From Muribaculaceae bacterium (GTDB taxonomy: Bacteria > Bacteroidota > Bacteroidia > Bacteroidales > Muribaculaceae): a DNA stretch of 64,000 nt. The position numbers and the translations under genes were made by a program. Below, one piece after another: positions 35,660-44,844 of this stretch; positions within the stretch are counted from its first letter, which is position 1; every line of letters starts with the position of its first letter. Where the stretch lies: NCBI GenBank assembly GCA_029058745.1, contig JAIDXM010000006.1, positions 1-64,000 of the forward strand, in the 5' to 3' direction. The notes beneath the pieces are model-generated. The model made no database searches and was not told the origin of the DNA. It saw only the letters and a program-made list of their open reading frames with translations.

Positions 35660-38170
35660 ATGAAACGACTGATCTCTCTCTGTCTGTCAATAACGGCATT
35701 CACCTGCCTGGCCGACCCTTCATGGAAAATGCACACCACTTTCGATGAGGAGGTGACACGCATTGTCGATACCGGCAGATTCACATATTTCACAAGCCGG
35801 ACACAGCCGTTTGTGGCCGGCACGGAATACAACTCCACCGAATTCCTGTCGCTGTTCAGATACGACAAGGAAAGCGATGAGCTCATGAGCCTGTCTTCCG
35901 ACAATATCCTTGCCTCCAACGTAGTCTCCAATCTGGAATATTCTCCCGAGAAGGGGTTGCTGGCGGTGGTGCACACCAATCAGGACATAGACCTCATTTA
36001 CGATGATGGAAAGACAGACAACATATCGGCCTACCGGTATGCCAGCACGTCGCATGAAAAGTCTGTCTCTTCGATTTACATAGACCCTTCTGGCGACCTC
36101 ATATATCTCTCCACCGCGTTCGGATATGTGGCCGTCAATGAAAAGAGGAAAGAGGTGGCGGAAAGCCGCATCTACAATGCCCCGGTCACTTCCATGGCGA
36201 GGATAGGGGATAAGTTGCTCCTTCTTCAGGGCAACCGTCTGCTCACAGCCCCGGTCGGGGCCCCGCGCCTGTCGCTCGACGATTATACGCTTGTGGCGGA
36301 ACTCGACTCCCCTACAGCGCTTATCCCGCTCTGCGAGGAGGTGTGTCTTGTGATGGCCGCCGGAGGTTCGCCGTCATCTATACATAAGGTGACGCTCAGG
36401 GATGGTGTACCGGTATTGTCGTTCGTGATGAACGGACGTTTCTATAATGCGGAGCATAATCCGGATGGGGTCACTATCCCTTCGGGCGACCGCCTGTTCC
36501 AGTTCTATCATGATGGCACCTATCGGTTTATAGAACGTCCACGCGAAGACTATAACGTCAGCGCGGCCTCGTATGATTTTTCGGAGGTGTGGCATGGCGC
36601 GAAACGGAAGGGAATCTGGAGCAAGCGCGTTTCTGATGACGGCCCTTCCGCGTGGACTCTGACACGCGACTGCATAATACCTTCTGCGCCTGCCCCATAT
36701 ATGGTGTCGGACATGGTGTGGCACAATGAGCGTGGCCTGTTGGTGGCCAATCATGGCTACGACCCTAATTTCCCGATAAGCCAGGACGGAGGCCCTTTGA
36801 AGCTGAGCGCGTATAAAAATGGGTTCTGGAGTAATCTGTCGCCATTGTACACGAGTCCTGGAGTCACCGAGCCTATGAACAATCCGAATGGACTCGCCGT
36901 TGACCCCGACAATCCCGACCTTGTGCATTTCGGGTCGCTGATGAGCGGTCTGAAGCGTATAGACATGTCTGACGGCACCAATGTGCTCCACATGTCAAGA
37001 CGCAATGACCCGGCCAAGGGGCTTCCGGGATTCGTGGAGATTGTGGAAGGGATGAGTGGTGCGCCCTCTCCTTTGCCCGGCGGTGCGAATACATGGGCGG
37101 CCTCATGCCCGTTCGCGGCTCCGAGATTCGACTGGTATGGCAATATGTGGACCTCGTATGCCGACTATGAAAACCAGATTCCCTACAGGCTCCATCTCTT
37201 CTGTTGGGAAGCCGCCGACCGTAAGGCATCGGCCGATGCCGCGAGTGTGCGCCTGCCCAAGAAGGTTGAGGTGGAGGGGTATATTCCGAGCAACCGTGAG
37301 ATTGTGTTGCCGTTGCTGTCGTCGCGCCACCGTAATCTCCTCGCCTATACACAGCGGTCGTGGGACGGGCAGATTGTGATTATCGACACCGGAGGCACGC
37401 CGACCGACACTTCCGACGACCATGTCTATTCAATCGACTCGTTTGTGGATCAGGATGGCACATCATTCGCTGTCAATGACATCCGTTTTCTATGGGAGGA
37501 TACATCCACCGGTTATGTGTGGGTGGGGCATAATTCAGGAGTGTTCTATTTCAATCCAGACAACATAATGTCCGGGTCTGGAAGCGTGACACGTGTCAAG
37601 GTGGCCAGGAATGACGGTACGAATCTCGCCGACTACCTTCTTGACGGAGTCCCGGTCAACAGGATGGCGGTTGACGGCAACGGACGGAAGTGGTTTGCGA
37701 CATCCGGAGCCGGGGTGGTATATATGTCATCAGACGGCCGTGAGGTAATAGGGACACTGACATCATCCGACACCCCCTTGCCGGACGATGTGGTGTATGG
37801 ACTCGGCTATATCCCCGTCACCAACTCCATGATGATAGGCACGGCATCAGGACTCGCCGAGTATTTCATTGCCGGGACATCCTCTTCCGGGGGGAACAGT
37901 GAGGTGAAGGTTTATCCGAATCCCGTGCGTCCGGAGTATGTCGGATATGTCCATATAGAAGGGTTGCCGGAGGATTGTCTTGTGAAGATAATCGATGCAT
38001 CCGGAAATCTTGTCAAGGAACTCGGGGTCGTGACCGGAGGGAAGGGGCGTTGGGATGCCACCAATCTCGCGTTCAAGCGCGTAAGCAGCGGTGTGTATTT
38101 CGTGCTTTGCTCCTCGGCGGATACCAACGGAACATTCGCCAGTGTCGGCAAGGTGCTGGTGGTTAATTAG
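35660..38170 (+). CDS. porZ: PorZ-like type IX secretion component with beta-propellers and C-terminal sorting domain
   Basis: 836 residues with a signal peptide (FTCLADPSWK). Two propeller-like regions follow (~20-700, for example IRFLWEDTSTGYVWVGHNSG and AVDGNGRKWFATSGAG), as in two-component-regulator propellers. A C-terminal type A sorting domain comes last (VKVYPNPVRPEYVGYVHIEG ... GVYFVL ... KVLVVN). PorZ is part of the cell-surface PorU-PorV-PorQ-PorZ attachment complex and itself carries such a domain; length and domain order fit. No other por gene lies here. The rdgB-porZ-trmB order is one I associate with Bacteroidales. Confidence 0.8.
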   Translation: MKRLISLCLSITAFTCLADPSWKMHTTFDEEVTRIVDTGRFTYFTSRTQPFVAGTEYNSTEFLSLFRYDKESDELMSLSSDNILASNVVSNLEYSPEKGLLAVVHTNQDIDLIYDDGKTDNISAYRYASTSHEKSVSSIYIDPSGDLIYLSTAFGYVAVNEKRKEVAESRIYNAPVTSMARIGDKLLLLQGNRLLTAPVGAPRLSLDDYTLVAELDSPTALIPLCEEVCLVMAAGGSPSSIHKVTLRDGVPVLSFVMNGRFYNAEHNPDGVTIPSGDRLFQFYHDGTYRFIERPREDYNVSAASYDFSEVWHGAKRKGIWSKRVSDDGPSAWTLTRDCIIPSAPAPYMVSDMVWHNERGLLVANHGYDPNFPISQDGGPLKLSAYKNGFWSNLSPLYTSPGVTEPMNNPNGLAVDPDNPDLVHFGSLMSGLKRIDMSDGTNVLHMSRRNDPAKGLPGFVEIVEGMSGAPSPLPGGANTWAASCPFAAPRFDWYGNMWTSYADYENQIPYRLHLFCWEAADRKASADAASVRLPKKVEVEGYIPSNREIVLPLLSSRHRNLLAYTQRSWDGQIVIIDTGGTPTDTSDDHVYSIDSFVDQDGTSFAVNDIRFLWEDTSTGYVWVGHNSGVFYFNPDNIMSGSGSVTRVKVARNDGTNLADYLLDGVPVNRMAVDGNGRKWFATSGAGVVYMSSDGREVIGTLTSSDTPLPDDVVYGLGYIPVTNSMMIGTASGLAEYFIAGTSSSGGNSEVKVYPNPVRPEYVGYVHIEGLPEDCLVKIIDASGNLVKELGVVTGGKGRWDATNLAFKRVSSGVYFVLCSSADTNGTFASVGKVLVVN

Positions 38171-38228
38171 TCGTGGCATCCTGGTTGTGCACCGGGAAAC
38201 TGTAGAGACTGAAATAGATAAATAAGAA

Positions 38229-38978
38229 ATGGGAAAGAACAAACTAAAGAAATTCGCGGATATGGCCACCTTCCGGTGTGCGCTTCAATACCCGAGGGAA
38301 GTGCTGCTTTCTGAGGGTTTCCCTTATCAGGGAAGATGGAATGGTGATTTTTTCGGCAAGGAGGGTCCCATAACCCTTGAATTAGGTTGCGGTAAGGGTG
38401 AATATACCGTTGCGCTTGCGCAGGCCAACCCTTCGCGCAACTATGTCGGAGTGGATATCAAGGGAGCCAGGATGTGGAGCGGAGCAAAGGAGGTGGAGGA
38501 GCTGGGCATCGGCAACGCCGCTTTCCTAAGGACGGAGATTGAGAACATCGACAAATTTTTCGGAGAGGGAGAGGTGGATGAAATATGGATTACTTTCCCT
38601 GACCCGCAGATGCAGAAGACGCGTAAGCGTCTCACTTCTACACGCTTTCTGGAGATGTATGGCAAGTTTCTGAAACCGGGTGGCGTAGTCAACCTCAAGA
38701 CCGACTCTCCGTTCCTGTTTGAATACACCAAGAGGGTGGCTGAACTTAACGGCTTTGAGATTGTTGCAATTACGGATGACCTTTACGGAAGTGGAATGGC
38801 CGACCCTGTCAGCTCCATAAAGACATATTATGAGAGCCAATGGCTATCCCGAGGCAAGAAAATCAAGCTTATCTCAATGCGTCCGTGCGGGTTCGGCAGT
38901 CTCCGTGAACCCATCTCCGACGATATCGAGAAGGATGATTACAGGGCTTATCCACGGCATACTCCGGTTAATGCATGA
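38229..38978 (+). CDS. trmB: tRNA (guanine(46)-N7)-methyltransferase
   Basis: 249 residues. SAM-binding motif LELGCGKGEYTVALA, then NYVGVDIKGARMW, and the TrmB signature WITFPDPQMQKTRKRLTSTR (one word shortened). It methylates G46 of tRNA variable loops. The end of the gene is followed by a REP-like palindrome and the mrp gene on the same strand. Confidence 0.96.
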   Translation: MGKNKLKKFADMATFRCALQYPREVLLSEGFPYQGRWNGDFFGKEGPITLELGCGKGEYTVALAQANPSRNYVGVDIKGARMWSGAKEVEELGIGNAAFLRTEIENIDKFFGEGEVDEIWITFPDPQMQKTRKRLTSTRFLEMYGKFLKPGGVVNLKTDSPFLFEYTKRVAELNGFEIVAITDDLYGSGMADPVSSIKTYYESQWLSRGKKIKLISMRPCGFGSLREPISDDIEKDDYRAYPRHTPVNA

Positions 38979-39040
38979 TTCACAATTCATACTGAAACAA
39001 GAATTATATCGATACAGAACGTATCTGTGCATTCCTGAGT

Positions 39041-39063
39041 GTAGGGACATGCCTTTGGCATGT
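39041..39063 (+). repeat. REP-like palindrome, single copy
   Basis: GTAGGGACATGCCTTTGGCATGT: the conserved head GTAGGGAC followed by a hairpin ACATGCC/GGCATGT. Same family as the copies at 40447-40963, 57992-58016 and 61616-61708. Confidence 0.8.
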
Positions 39064-39140
39064 AGATTCGCACAGGCATAAGATGCATGTTCATTTTGTG
39101 TGGTGGCTATAAGCATTATGAATCAGTAAATAAACTATAT

Positions 39141-40265
39141 ATGACACTATATCCTAATCTGATTCTTGAGGCTCTCAAGAATGTGAAATATCCCGGCAAC
39201 GGCAAGAGCCTCGCCGAAAACGATATGATTGAAGACGACATCCGTATTGACGGCGACAAGGTGTCGTTTTCGCTGATATTCGACAAACCCACCGACCCTT
39301 TTATCCGGAGCGTAGTGAGGGCTGCCGAAACAGCCATCAACACCTATATCTCCCCGGAAGTGGAGGTGAAGGGAAACATTGCGGTTAAGTATCGTAAGCC
39401 GGTGGCTGAACGTCCGGCCAATCCATTGCCGGGAGTCAGGAACATAATCGGCATATCTTCCGGAAAAGGTGGTGTCGGAAAGAGCACGGTGGCCGCTAAT
39501 GTGGCGATTTCGCTTGCCGCCAAGGGGTATAAGGTGGGACTGCTCGATGCCGACATCTTCGGACCCTCAATGCCCAAGATGTTTGGTGTGGAGGATGAGA
39601 CCCTGTATATGGTCAATAAGGAGGGCCGTGACTGGATTGAGCCTGTCGAGAAATATGGCGTCAAGATGCTTTCGATAGGTTTCGTGGTGGATAAGGACAG
39701 CCCGGTGCTATGGCGTGGAGGTATGGCGAGTAATGCCCTCAAGCAGCTCATCTCCGATGCCTGGTGGGGTGAGCTCGACTATTTCCTTATCGACATGCCT
39801 CCCGGGACAAGCGACATACATCTGACACTTGTGCAGACGCTTCCGATTACAGGGGTAGTGGTTGTATCAACCCCTCAGGAGGTGGCGCTTGCCGATGCCC
39901 GTAAGGGTATCGCCATGTTCCAGAGCGACAAGGTGAATGTACCTATCCTTGGCCTTGTAGAGAACATGGCATGGTTCACTCCAGCTCCACATCCGGAAGA
40001 ACGTTATTATATATTCGGCAACGGAGGAGCCGCGAGACTCGCCGACAAGCTTGGGGTGAAGCTGCTCGCGCAGATTCCGCTCGTGGCTGACATCTGTTCC
40101 GATGCCGATTTGGGCTCTCCGTCGTCGGTGGCGCTGGCGGAGAATGGCCATGATTCATCGAACCCGGAGGCACAGGCTTTCGGAGAGCTTGCCGATGAGA
40201 TAGTGAAAGCCTGCGATGAGCGCAATTCCACGCTCCCTCCGACATACAAGGTGGAAACCCATTGA
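39141..40265 (+). CDS. Mrp/ApbC-type P-loop ATPase, iron-sulfur cluster carrier
   Basis: 374 residues from ATG at 39141 (an upstream in-frame start adds 18 non-conserved residues). The N-terminal MIP18-like domain (LEALKNVKYPGNGKSLAEND) precedes a deviant Walker A (SSGKGGVGKSTVAAN, ~102-116) and IDMPPGTSDIHLTL. The usual C-terminal CxxC that bridges an Fe-S cluster is replaced (ENMAWFTPAPHPEERYYIFG); this seems common in Bacteroidota Mrp proteins and may mean another ligand set. A strong 21-bp hairpin follows. Confidence 0.92.
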   Translation: MTLYPNLILEALKNVKYPGNGKSLAENDMIEDDIRIDGDKVSFSLIFDKPTDPFIRSVVRAAETAINTYISPEVEVKGNIAVKYRKPVAERPANPLPGVRNIIGISSGKGGVGKSTVAANVAISLAAKGYKVGLLDADIFGPSMPKMFGVEDETLYMVNKEGRDWIEPVEKYGVKMLSIGFVVDKDSPVLWRGGMASNALKQLISDAWWGELDYFLIDMPPGTSDIHLTLVQTLPITGVVVVSTPQEVALADARKGIAMFQSDKVNVPILGLVENMAWFTPAPHPEERYYIFGNGGAARLADKLGVKLLAQIPLVADICSDADLGSPSSVALAENGHDSSNPEAQAFGELADEIVKACDERNSTLPPTYKVETH

Positions 40266-40315
40266 ATCCATCACATAGAGGTCTCTGACGGCTAATCACC
40301 TCTAAGGTATTTAGA

Positions 40316-40364
40316 AACCGACACATCCGCATCCGGTGTAGAGCCGGATGCGGATGTGTCGGTT
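40316..40364 (+). terminator. Perfect 21-bp hairpin after mrp
   Basis: Arms at 40316-40336 and 40344-40364 (AACCGACACATCCGCATCCGG and its exact complement, trimmed here to the first 20: AACCGACACATCCGCATCCG) with a 7-nt loop. The T-run is weak (CATTTC). It likely ends the mrp transcript. Confidence 0.65.
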
Positions 40365-40395
40365 CATTTCAGTTGTCATTCAGAAGTCCATTCAG

Positions 40396-40970
40396 ATTTC
40401 CTTCGCGATTGCGTGCAGTCAGGCATACAATCAAACGTGCAATCAAACGTGCCAAAGGCACGTCCCTACATTGAGACTCCGTATAATGTTGTTGGACAGT
40501 GGATTATTGTGAGAGAATGAAACCGCTCATGTAGGGACATGCCTTCGGCATGTTTGATAGTTTCAACGACATAACTCACCTGTTAATCATACTATCCGGA
40601 TTTCCTTCGCGATTGCATACAATCAAGCATGGAATCAAACGTGCAATCAAACGTGCCAAAGGCACGTCCCTACATTTGAGATTTTGTATAATATTGTTGG
40701 ACAGTGGATTATTGTATGGAGGATGAAGCCGCTCATGTAGGGACATGCCTTCGGCATGTTTTATCTGCATAACGACATAAATCACCTGTTAGTCATACCA
40801 TCCGGATTTCCTTCGCAATTGCATACAATCAAGCATGGAATCAAACGTGCAATCAAACGTGCCAAAGGCACGTCCCTACATTGAGATTCTGTATAATATT
40901 GTTGGACAGTGGATTATTGTGAGAGAATGAAACCGCTCATGTAGGGACATGCCTTCGGCATGTTTGATAG
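40396..40970. repeat. Tandem array of three ~205-bp units, each with a pair of REP-like palindromes
   Basis: Units begin with ATTTCCTTCGC at 40396, 40600 and 40806 (periods 204 and 206 bp; the third is cut short). Each carries an inverted pair: left ACGTGCCAAAGGCACGTCCC type (40447-40471, 40651-40675, 40857-40881) and right GTAGGGACATGCCTTCGGCA type (40529-40553, 40735-40759, 40939-40963). The GTAGGGAC heads face each other, about 57-59 bp apart. The mean divergence is small, so the array is recent. No coding frame. Confidence 0.9.
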
Positions 40971-41026
40971 GTAACGGGTGGATTTATTGTCGTCAGTGCG
41001 TTTTTTTTCGCGGGGATTAGGGTGCG

Positions 41027-42223
41027 TCAGGCGAAGGTGTAGTTTTTGCGTATGCGTCGGTGGCGGCGGAGCTTGAAGACGGCATTTCCGATAGGATGCC
41101 AAAGAAGGAACCACGGTAACGACCACCAGAGACATACCGAATCAAGACGGCGTGCAGTGCGGCGGTAGATGCATATCTCAGTCATCCACAGAATCCCTAT
41201 TAAGGCCACGGCAATGCAGGCGGGCACCAACGACGGGAGTCCGTATATCGCCGCCGCGACAGCGGCTCCGAGGGCAATCCACTGCATCATCGAGCCGAGA
41301 CCGGCCCTCAGGAAGGGGAAGCGAGGCAGGAACCGTGCCGTAAACTGGTACCGTTCCTTTATCTCAGCGTGTATGCGGTTGCCGGAGACCCCCCATCCTG
41401 ATGTAAGAATGGAAAGAGGAGAGATTGAGAGGCGGGTGTTGTCGGCATTCATGAACTCCCTGAGGAAAAGGTCATCGTCGCCATTCATGAGATGGATGGT
41501 CTTGGCATACCCCTTGTGATGGAAGAAAAGCTCACGCCGGAATGCAAGGTTCATGCCGTCGCCACGGTAGGGATGGCGGTTGTAGGCCGCGCCTATCCAC
41601 TGGCAGGCGGTGAGGGTCGCATCCATCTCCCGATACCATTTTCCGGCTCCATGCATGTCGTCGAAATCAATATGAGAATACCCGAGCACCACATCCGTAC
41701 CAGTATCCGAGATAAACGGTCTTGTCATTTCCGACAGCCACCTGTCGGAAGGTATCGTGCAGTTGGACATGGTGGTGATTACGATGTCTCCCTTGGCCGC
41801 CTTCATCCCAACTGTCTGCGCGAGTTTCCTCCGGCTGAGACTGTGGGCCTCAGGGGGTATGAAAGTGACATAGAGCCTTTCCGGATATTTTTTCAGAAGA
41901 CGTTCCGAGAGGTCGGAAGAAGTCTCCGCGCCCCCCTCGTTTACGATAATCACCTCATAGTCGGGATAATCCTGGTTCATCACCGAGTCGAGATAAGAGA
42001 GAATCTCCTCTTCCTCAGTGACGGTATATACAATCACCGACACCTTCGGCATCCGCGTTGACGGCATGTCGTCAGCGTCATCTTTGGGAGAGGCGACAGC
42101 CGACCCGGCGAGCCATATAGGTTTGAATCTTGCCCAGAGGGCCATCAGAGAGGAGAGGAACACGACGGCAATCCATATCCATGCCGCCACATCGAATGAG
42201 AATGAGAAATTCATATGAGTCAT
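41027..42223 (-). CDS. Membrane-anchored family 2 glycosyltransferase
   Basis: 398 residues from ATG at 42223 (or three codons later at 42214). Longer readings overlap the upstream MATE gene and lack conservation. One N-terminal membrane helix (VAAWIWIAVVFLSSLMALWA) is followed by a GT-A fold (KVSVIVYTVTEEEEILSYLD, YEVIIVNEGG) and DDLFLREFM as the likely acceptor-site acidic motif; two C-terminal helices follow. It resembles processive or lipid-linked transferases of envelope polysaccharide synthesis. Donor and acceptor are unknown. It lies 20 bp downstream of the MATE gene. Confidence 0.85.
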   Translation of the reverse strand: MTHMNFSFSFDVAAWIWIAVVFLSSLMALWARFKPIWLAGSAVASPKDDADDMPSTRMPKVSVIVYTVTEEEEILSYLDSVMNQDYPDYEVIIVNEGGAETSSDLSERLLKKYPERLYVTFIPPEAHSLSRRKLAQTVGMKAAKGDIVITTMSNCTIPSDRWLSEMTRPFISDTGTDVVLGYSHIDFDDMHGAGKWYREMDATLTACQWIGAAYNRHPYRGDGMNLAFRRELFFHHKGYAKTIHLMNGDDDLFLREFMNADNTRLSISPLSILTSGWGVSGNRIHAEIKERYQFTARFLPRFPFLRAGLGSMMQWIALGAAVAAAIYGLPSLVPACIAVALIGILWMTEICIYRRTARRLDSVCLWWSLPWFLLWHPIGNAVFKLRRHRRIRKNYTFA

Positions 42224-42243
42224 CAGAATACGGTGGTTAGGGC

Positions 42244-43632
42244 TTATGCCCTTATGGAGAGTGGAGTGTTTTTGATTTTCTTGATTTGCCAGGCAAGCAT
42301 ACAGGCTGTGACAGCCGAAGCCACGAAGTCGCAGATAGGATAGCAGCTCCATACCCCGTCAAGTCCGAAATGTCGCGGAAGAATCAACAGGAGCGGCACC
42401 ATGAATATAATCTGTCTTGTCAGAGAGAGGAAAACAGCTTTTCCGGCCATTCCAAGACTCTGGAAGAAGTTTGTGCCCACAATCTGGAAACCCACAATCC
42501 AGAAGGTCATGGTGGTTATTCTCAGACAGTTGATGGCGCATTGTATCTGCTGCTCGTCCTGCATGAACATACAGGCTATGAGGCGAGGGTGAAAAGCCCC
42601 GAAAATACTGCCTATTGATGTGACAGTCACACTCGCCATGGCGGCGAGCAGCAGGGTCTTGAACAGCCTGTCGTGTCGGCCTGAGCCATAGTTGTAGCCG
42701 AGAATCGGCTGCATGCCCTGGCAGATGCCGATTACTACCATCACGAAGACTGTGACGAAGCGGTTGAACACGACGACCGCCGCAATGGCATTGTCACCGC
42801 CATATTTCAGGAGCGAGTTGTTGACAATGGCGTTGATGCAAGAGCCGGCCACATTTATCAGGAACGGGGCCATGCCTATGTAGAGGATTGCCTTGATTAC
42901 AGGCCAGTTGAACTTGAAGGTGCCTCTTACAAAGTGCAGCTCACTTTTTTTCTTGAAGAAATGCGACATCACGAAGAAAGCCGTGACCATCATCGAGATG
43001 TCGGTGGCAATCGCGGCTCCCTTTATTCCCCATCCGAATCCGAACAGGAAGAGTGGCGCGAGAATCATGTTCAGCCCGGCTCCGATAAGGTTGGTGTACA
43101 TGGCTTTCCCCGGATAGCCGGTGGCCCTCATCACGTTGTTATAGGAGAATGTGAGATTCATCAGCACCATGCCCGGCAACACCCACATAAGGAATTCCCG
43201 CGCATAGGGTAGAGAGTTGGGCGACGCTCCGAAGACTTTCAGGATAGGGTTCAGGAATAGGGCGAAGAGTGTGATATATGCAACTCCAATCAGCACTGTC
43301 AGTTGTACGGAGTTGCCAAGGATTATCTCAGCCATCCGTTTGTCATTCTGTCCCATCACGATGCTGATACGTGTGGCGGAGCCGGCTCCGATAAGCATTC
43401 CGAGGGCAGTGGCGAGATTCATCACCGGGAATGTCACCGCTATACCGCTCACCACGTTGGGGTCGTCGATGGCATGTCCTATTACGATTGAGTCGATGAT
43501 ATTGTATATCGACATGACCACGGTGCCCACCACTGCCGGGAGGCTGTATTTGAGAAGGAGACGCCATATCTTGGCTGTGCCGAGTTCCTTTAGTCTGTCG
43601 GAATTCTGTGTGGAAGCAGTTGTCATATTCAT
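42244..43632 (-). CDS. MATE-family multidrug/flippase-type efflux transporter
   Basis: 462 residues from ATG at 43632 (43626 also possible). A start at 43716 would lie at the transcription start of the predicted promoter and is rejected. 12 helices in two homologous halves, with KYSLPAVVGTVVMSIYNIID in helix 1 and SGIAVTFPVMNLATALGMLIG. MATE carriers exchange Na+ or H+ for drugs and metabolites. With the following glycosyltransferase, a role in moving a glycan precursor is conceivable but unproven. Confidence 0.9.
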   Translation of the reverse strand: MNMTTASTQNSDRLKELGTAKIWRLLLKYSLPAVVGTVVMSIYNIIDSIVIGHAIDDPNVVSGIAVTFPVMNLATALGMLIGAGSATRISIVMGQNDKRMAEIILGNSVQLTVLIGVAYITLFALFLNPILKVFGASPNSLPYAREFLMWVLPGMVLMNLTFSYNNVMRATGYPGKAMYTNLIGAGLNMILAPLFLFGFGWGIKGAAIATDISMMVTAFFVMSHFFKKKSELHFVRGTFKFNWPVIKAILYIGMAPFLINVAGSCINAIVNNSLLKYGGDNAIAAVVVFNRFVTVFVMVVIGICQGMQPILGYNYGSGRHDRLFKTLLLAAMASVTVTSIGSIFGAFHPRLIACMFMQDEQQIQCAINCLRITTMTFWIVGFQIVGTNFFQSLGMAGKAVFLSLTRQIIFMVPLLLILPRHFGLDGVWSCYPICDFVASAVTACMLAWQIKKIKNTPLSIRA

Positions 43633-43713
43633 TCTGGGATTTGCATTCCGTGGCGGGGAGCGGAGAGGGGACGGCGGGGCATGTCCCGGCAGTTCCGAGG
43701 CGGAATCAGGATG

Positions 43714-43744
43714 CAAAGTTACTAAAATTTAACGGTTGAGTCAA
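43714..43744 (-). promoter_or_regulatory. Promoter of the MATE/glycosyltransferase operon
   Basis: Minus strand: TTG (43744-43742), 20-bp spacer, TAACTTTG (43721-43714). Predicted start near 43708, about 75 nt before the MATE start codon. Confidence 0.65.
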
Positions 43745-43906
43745 TAATAATGTTTAGCGGACCAAACGTCAGGTCTTGATGAGTCTCGTCCTGTCGCGTG
43801 GCGGGAGACATAAGTGGGGTGACTTGATGCTCTGACCGATGCGGTTGTCTTATTTGTCTTTAAAATCGTTCATAAACAAACTTGGAAGGCGTTTGGCGTG
43901 TTGATG

Positions 43907-43938
43907 ATTGTATAAAGTAAAGTTATTTATTAATTTTG
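43907..43938 (+). promoter_or_regulatory. Promoter of the phospholipase A/GH3 operon
   Basis: ATTG (43907-43910), 20-bp spacer, TAATTTTG (43931-43938): full Bacteroides consensus. Predicted leader ~55 nt; it contains a small GC-rich hairpin (GGGCTTCCCGGCTC). Confidence 0.7.
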
Positions 43939-43999
43939 CGGACTGAAAAAGAGGGCTTCCCGGCTCTTCAGTGAGTAATAATCCACTATAACGCTATAT

Positions 44000-44842
44000 A
44001 TGAACATTCTATTTAAATATATATTTCCGCTCCTGTTGTGTGCCGTGTCTATTCCGGCTTACTCCCAGCTTATACCGGTGGCCGGACAGAAGGAGTTTGT
44101 AGATTCGCTGAAGCAGGAGCTTGACTATGGCCCTTATTTCGGACTGTATAAAGACAATTACTTCACGGTAGGCACCGCGCCGTTTCATAAGCCGACAGGC
44201 ACCAATTCCGATGTCAAGTTCCAGATTTCCGTGGGGATACGTCTCACGGAGGCTACCTTGCCGTGGAATTCATATATCTTCTTGATGTACACACAGAAGA
44301 CATTCTGGAATGTATTCCAGGAGTCGTTGCCGATGAGGGATATCAATTTCAATCCCGGCATAGGATGGACGAAGCCATTTTTCAGCAAAGACCGCTATGT
44401 GGGCAAACTCACTCTCATGATAGAGCATGAGAGCAACGGCAGGGACGGGGAGGATTCCCGAAGCTGGAACCGTATCTCGCTGAGTGGCTCAACTCTTATC
44501 GACGAGTGGCTGATGGTGCACGCCAAATTCTGGATTCCGATTATCGACGGACAGAACAACAAAGACATACTAAACTATTGCGGCATTTTCCAAAGCGGCT
44601 TCGTGGTCACTACGCCCAACAAGGAGTTCTCCTGGGGGCTGACGTGGGTGAAGAGAAAGGGGTTCAACCTGAATTTCAATACAATCTGGGAGATGAGCTG
44701 GCGTGTGTATGACAAGATGAACCTGAATCTTTTCGCGCAGTACTACAACGGCTATGGGGAGAATCTCATAGACTACAACCAGTTCCATTCCCGTTTCAGG
44801 GTTGGTATAGTTTTCAAACCCAAGTTTTTTTCAGAGTTTTGA
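44000..44842 (+). CDS. pldA: Outer-membrane phospholipase A (OMPLA)
   Basis: 280 residues with a signal peptide (SIPAYSQ). The catalytic signature IEHESNGRDG...SRSWNR places the triad at His143, Ser145 and Asn157, matching His142/Ser144/Asn156 of E. coli PldA almost exactly in spacing. The rest is a 12-strand barrel ending in an aromatic residue (FFSEF). It hydrolyses acyl chains from phospholipids that reach the outer leaflet, keeping outer-membrane asymmetry. Translation is coupled to the next gene (2-bp gap). Confidence 0.93.
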   Translation: MNILFKYIFPLLLCAVSIPAYSQLIPVAGQKEFVDSLKQELDYGPYFGLYKDNYFTVGTAPFHKPTGTNSDVKFQISVGIRLTEATLPWNSYIFLMYTQKTFWNVFQESLPMRDINFNPGIGWTKPFFSKDRYVGKLTLMIEHESNGRDGEDSRSWNRISLSGSTLIDEWLMVHAKFWIPIIDGQNNKDILNYCGIFQSGFVVTTPNKEFSWGLTWVKRKGFNLNFNTIWEMSWRVYDKMNLNLFAQYYNGYGENLIDYNQFHSRFRVGIVFKPKFFSEF

Positions 44843-44844
44843 TT

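Noticed and set aside
40396-40970. CRISPR array
   Set aside because: The units are ~205 bp with no short repeat-spacer periodicity and no cas genes; the structure is paired palindromes.
42223-42352. Longer N-terminus for the glycosyltransferase
   Set aside because: It would overlap the MATE gene by over 100 bp and adds a Cys/Gly/Leu-rich stretch without conservation; ATG at 42223 gives a clean 20-bp gap.
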